The notes under the pieces were generated by a model, which was not told where the DNA came from, did no database searches, and saw nothing but the letters and a program-made list of their open reading frames with translations. A stretch of DNA of 64,000 bases from Odontesthes bonariensis (Eukaryota; Chordata; Actinopteri; Atheriniformes; Atherinopsidae). Positions 59,966-64,000 of this stretch are shown here, piece by piece; within the stretch, counting starts at the first letter, position 1, and the number at the start of each line of letters is the position of its first letter. The DNA lies in contig NC_134510.1 in NCBI RefSeq assembly GCF_027942865.1, positions 17,973,209 through 18,037,208 on the forward strand, written 5' to 3'. Made by a program: the position numbers and the translations under genes.

Positions 59966-61590
59966 AAAGTGTTTAATACAGCTCAAATATGTAGTATCAG
60001 GCTGCGAATTATGATACGAGTAACCATTTTTTTTTTTTTGTTAGCTCTCTCCTCTCGTCAAGTCTTTCTTCAAAAAGTTTGCAGCATATTGTTGGTAGTT
60101 GTTTGTTCCAGGACAAAGCCCACTACTGTAGTACCACAGGGGAGCTACAGGGTCATGGTTGGATCTCATATGAGCCTCTAAGACCAGCTATCCCTATTTA
60201 TCATGCGCACAGTATGATATCGGCAAGCCAGAGAAGAGTCATCCTTCAGCAGGCAAGAGTTGTGTGCATTCAGACACAAGCATGCTACATAAAAACTGCT
60301 TAAATGTTTTCTCTAATGTATGTAGAAAAGAACATTTTCATTGTGTCCTTCAAAAAAAAATTATCTGCAGCTTTATATCTGAGCTTTTGGATGTGTCTAG
60401 CCTATGATTTCTGATTTTGGCTTTTAAAGTGTGAGCTTTTACAGCATCTGTAAGTAATTAGGAACATGAAGCCCTGCTCATCCAGAGAAATGTGACCGCA
60501 GCTACAGTGTTGCTCGTAAATGATGAAACCAATGACCCTGGAAAGACAAGAGTGGAAGGTTAAAAAAACAGGATGGCTTAAAAGAAGCAAAAAGTACAAC
60601 AATGTTTCTCTTAAATCAAAAGACTAGTGGTAAGGATGATGGAAAGATTGTCCAATAGAGCTAGATTCTTCTGACTCAACATTTTTGTACTTCAAGAGAA
60701 TAAGTCACACACAAAAGATGTTTGAACAAGTAAAAGTTGTATCTTCCCTAACACTACTTGTGCACTTATGAGAGTTCTATGAAAGGCCCACAGAAGTAAA
60801 TGATTGAAAAGATGTAAAGATCATTTAATCATAATTTTCTTCTGATAAAGAAATGAGGGCTGAGTTTGGGTGGTGAGGGTGAAGCAAGAGACCTTTAGAG
60901 AGCCCACCCTTACTGGACAATTTACCAAAAGACCTAGCAAGAAAGATAACGACAGCATGAATCAACGCAAAGCGTGGCTTGGAGGAAATGAAAGCTGGCC
61001 TGCACGGAGATAACCATCGTGTCGACTTGCACAGCAAATTACAGGGCTGGCTGTTATAACTGGCATTACACTGCCCATCTTCAGATGTAACATGGTTTGG
61101 GGAGGAAAGGAACAGAAGTCAAGTTCTGAAAAACAACTTCAACTCAGTTGTTTCCTTTTGTTGCTTTGCCATCGTAGCACACATGCCTCTGTGATAAGGA
61201 CCAAGCAACCTAAACAGTAGATAAAAAAAAGATGTCAGACAAGGGCAAACACACACACAGCTGCCATATGTCTCAGGAAGCCAGGAACCTTTCAAGATGA
61301 GAGGGCCTTCTGAATTATTGATCAATGATTAGCAAAAGTAATAGAAATGTTAGCCTTGCTGTTGGCTGGTTGAGCAATGTGTGTGGCCAGCCTCTAAACA
61401 CTGCATATTCCTGAGTTAATATAGACACACATAACCACTTAAACATAAAAGCTTAAGTCTTCAGCGATGACAGTCGATTACAAGCAGAGAACCCCATAAG
61501 CATTAAACTGCACTTTATACTGTAACATTTACAGTTTACACATTTATGAACGTGTGTGTGTGCACGTAGGTGTGTCATTAGAGGCTACAA
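59966..61590. other. gene-free DNA
   Basis: T-run at 60028-60040. No gene, RNA or element recognised. Confidence 0.4.
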
Positions 61591-61780
61591 AGAGAGTCGC
61601 CGCTGCTTTTGAAGGGGAATCTAATTCATTATTAAGTCGGGGACAAAACAGGCAGTATGGGAGGCGGGTAACGATAGGTGATTGTGGGCCTGTATTGATT
61701 ACTAGCAACACCAGGAGCCAAGTGTAGTGTGACGGAGAAACAAAACCAGCAGGACACACACACAAGCACTGACACACATG
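61591..61780. promoter_or_regulatory. candidate conserved non-coding element
   Basis: Unique block with GGGAATCTAATTCATTATTAA, GCGGGTAACGATAGGTGATTG and CCTGTATTGATTACTAGC, GC-balanced. Inferred only. Confidence 0.33.
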
Positions 61781-63219
61781 TTAACAAACAGGTCATGGCT
61801 GTAGATTAGCCATTGTCATTGCTGTTGAAGCATATTGTCTTGGGTGTTGTGATGGTCTTTAACAGAGGTGAGTCATTTGGCTGAGGAGGGTGACAGGTTA
61901 CCTCAGTCAGGAAGTTGACAGCTATTTAATGTGGTAAAGTGTTTTTGTTTGTGGTTAGCCAACTGATTGGAGGCAGTTGTTACTGAGAGGTCAGTGGAGG
62001 AAAGGAAAATCCACACTTTTTGACTCTTTGACATTTAATGCATTTTTTTTTACAGAAGAAAATTTCCATGAAAACATATTGAAAACATAACCACTGCTTT
62101 CAAAGCATGTACTGGTCATGCCAGGTTAGGTTAAATACTAACCAGAAGAAAATGAAAGTATTTTCAAAACATAATCTAATTCAAGGCACATTTTACATGT
62201 GACACATTTACATATTTTGATATTAATAAAAGAGACTTTAGGTGAGTTTGTGATTATTTACAAATCTAATATTAGATTTGAATATTTCAATGTAGCAAAG
62301 GATTATAATTGTGTTCTTTCATGCTGTTTTATCTGGGTAGATCTCTTACTATAACTTCAGTCTACTGAATTACAAAAAATAATACGAGTCCAAATAAAAA
62401 GAAAAGACAATGGTGCTCTTTTAAGGAATGAGGAAAGTGAAAGGAAGTTCAGGTTTATCACTGATAGTCAGAAAAAAAACATAACTAAGAAGTGACTGAC
62501 TCTAAGAGCAGCCCTGTTTTGTTAGTCTCTTGCAGAAACGATAGGAAAAAAAAGTTAGTGTAAATGGGGATCATAATTGAAGTGTTTTGGTCATTTTATA
62601 TAAGCACACTTGTCGAGCACACACAAGTTCCATTTGGCCTAGCTTTCATGGTATAAGAAATATCTTGTTATTTTCTATAAGAGTCTTTATATTAATCTTT
62701 AATTGTTCCTGAAATAAACTCAGCAATGTAAAGATGGCAACTTCAGCTGGCCCATTAATAGCTGTTAACTGCTTCAATCTCGAAAAACATCTTTGCGAAA
62801 CCCTTAACTGATTCTCTTTTTTTCTTTTTGCCTTTCATTCAACACAACCAACACTGATTTAAACTAGATCATGACCTAATGTGTCCCCCAGTATCTAATA
62901 GATGTGAAACATTCATTTTGTATCAGGATGCCTTTTTGGAAGATGTGTTAGATGATAGAAATAGTTTCAGTATCTTCCAGAGATTGGTATATAATTCTGT
63001 GGCCAGAAAAAAAATAAAACACATAGAAACATAAATATCTATTATCATTCACATTACAGTTAACACACAGCCCGGAACACAGTGTTAACACGGTGCGATG
63101 TGTGTGCATACGTATGTTTTGCATGAAGAGCATACAGTTAAGTTTGTTTTGTGTGTCCTGTGTCTGTGCTCTCCATGTGTCTGGTTTCCTGGCCGTGAAA
63201 GAGCAGTTCACACTGTGAA
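61781..63219. other. gene-free DNA
   Basis: AT-rich. Open frames short and without motif. Confidence 0.4.
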
Positions 63220-63480
63220 AGAGTCATCTTTATTATAATCTGCCAGAAGTAGTGGCAGCTTGGGAAAGGAACTGCCACAGCTAGGTAATCGAAATCCGCT
63301 AGGCTGGGATACAACAAGGAGCACTTGTGAGACGCACCAGCACAAGCCATATGGCATATTAGCTTGGCAAAACTGGCAACTCTCCACTCTCTATCCAAAC
63401 AAATGTTGCAAGGCCACATGATAATTGGGCTTTGTTGTTTTGAGAGATAGACTGACAATGTGAGATTATCATGCTAGGAT
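63220..63480. promoter_or_regulatory. candidate conserved non-coding element
   Basis: Repeat-free block with ATCTTTATTATAATCTGCC, AGGTAATCGAAATCCGC, GCCATATGGCATATTAGC and ATGATAATTGGGCTTTG. A - strand frame of 106 codons overlaps it without a recognisable domain. Inferred only. Confidence 0.3.
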
Positions 63481-64000
63481 TGGAGTTTTAACTGTGGATT
63501 GTCACTTCTTTGTTCTCTGGTATGTGAAAGAATTCATGTGACCGCAAATGTGATTCAAGGATGCAGTTTATTACATGAAATTTGATCACATTAGTTAAAC
63601 TGACTCTCATTTGACCCCAGTGCATTTGCTGTAAACATTAGAGTAATACAAACCAAAATAAATATTAGCATAATGCTGGGGGCAGGGGACTGCTTTTCCC
63701 ATAGAGTGATTCAAATATGAAAACACAACAGAGCACAATGTGAGCCCCCATTGTATGATGGTAGTTAGCGTGGAAAAGCTAATTTTCGGATAAATTACAG
63801 AACAATGCAGTTACTCTCATGGGATATTATTCCCTTGCATTTGATAAGTAAAAAAAAAAAAGAATTTCCTCGTGAATGTTGTTATCATATTTCTTTTTTT
63901 TTTTTTTGCTGTAGGCTCCTCTCTTCTGAAGCCTGATTTGCATTCCACCATATTCCACAAACACATAAGGACAATAAGTTATTGCAGTGAAGGTTTACTC
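63481..64000. other. non-coding right edge
   Basis: AT-rich with A- and T-runs at 63849-63862 and 63893-63908. CATAATGCTGGGGGCAGGGG and GTTAGCGTGGAAAAGCTAAT at 63670-63785 may belong to another unique block. No gene. Confidence 0.4.

Noticed and set aside
1..64000. tRNA, rRNA or microRNA genes
   Set aside because: A visual search for tRNA B-box-like GGTTCRANYCC with a matching A-box and for rRNA core motifs found none; hairpin prediction needs software.
1..64000. Endogenous retrovirus or LTR elements
   Set aside because: No paired long terminal repeats, primer-binding site or gag/pol-type protease, RNase H or integrase motifs were seen; the reverse transcriptase remnants are all LINE-type.

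Overview
The window reads as teleost fish genomic DNA: one compact, intron-containing homeobox gene on the + strand, surrounded by non-coding sequence typical of a developmental-gene desert, with a repeat load characteristic of fish (Tc1/mariner, hAT-type ends, L2-like and site-specific-type LINE fragments, small non-autonomous DNA elements, CA and GAAA microsatellites). There is no bacterial-style operon structure, and almost all open frames of 60-150 codons are chance frames.

Gene. Exons at 12640-12879, 14172-14577 and 15318-16196 splice in phase (0, then 1) into an Iroquois homeodomain protein of at least 508 residues. The N-terminus, the linker before the homeodomain and the block after the second intron identify it as irx2, most likely irx2a of the irx1a-irx2a-irx4a cluster. 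The transcript probably ends near a poly(A) signal at 18107-18112. An earlier signal at 16288-16293, followed at once by a 26-base G tract, would allow a short form. The last few codons in a fourth exon could not be recognised.

Layout. 1-735: broken hAT-like sequence. 736-12100: non-coding upstream DNA with an L2-like LINE fragment (3740-4640), CA repeats and two GC-rich unique blocks. 12150-18130: irx2a. 18131-64000: about 46 kb with no cellular gene. It holds several unique, TAAT-rich, low-repeat blocks that look like Irx-cluster regulatory elements. One of these exists as two diverged copies 2 kb apart (40507 and 42523). It also holds two inverted copies of one small element (24367 and 32364), two Tc1 relics (32930-34150 and 45175-54700) and further LINE debris.

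Most unusual structure. The second Tc1 relic is split by an 8,757-bp insertion (45341-54097) with 16-bp terminal inverted repeats and a TA target duplication. The intact Tc1 copy in the same window shows what the empty site looked like. The insertion has AT-rich subterminal repeats on both sides and no recognisable transposase. Nested inside are a LINE reverse-transcriptase fragment, another inverted-repeat element, a 36-bp triplicate, possible splice-bounded exons and a 1.8-kb minisatellite of 26-bp and 18-bp units. The minisatellite happens to be open in all three frames of the - strand.
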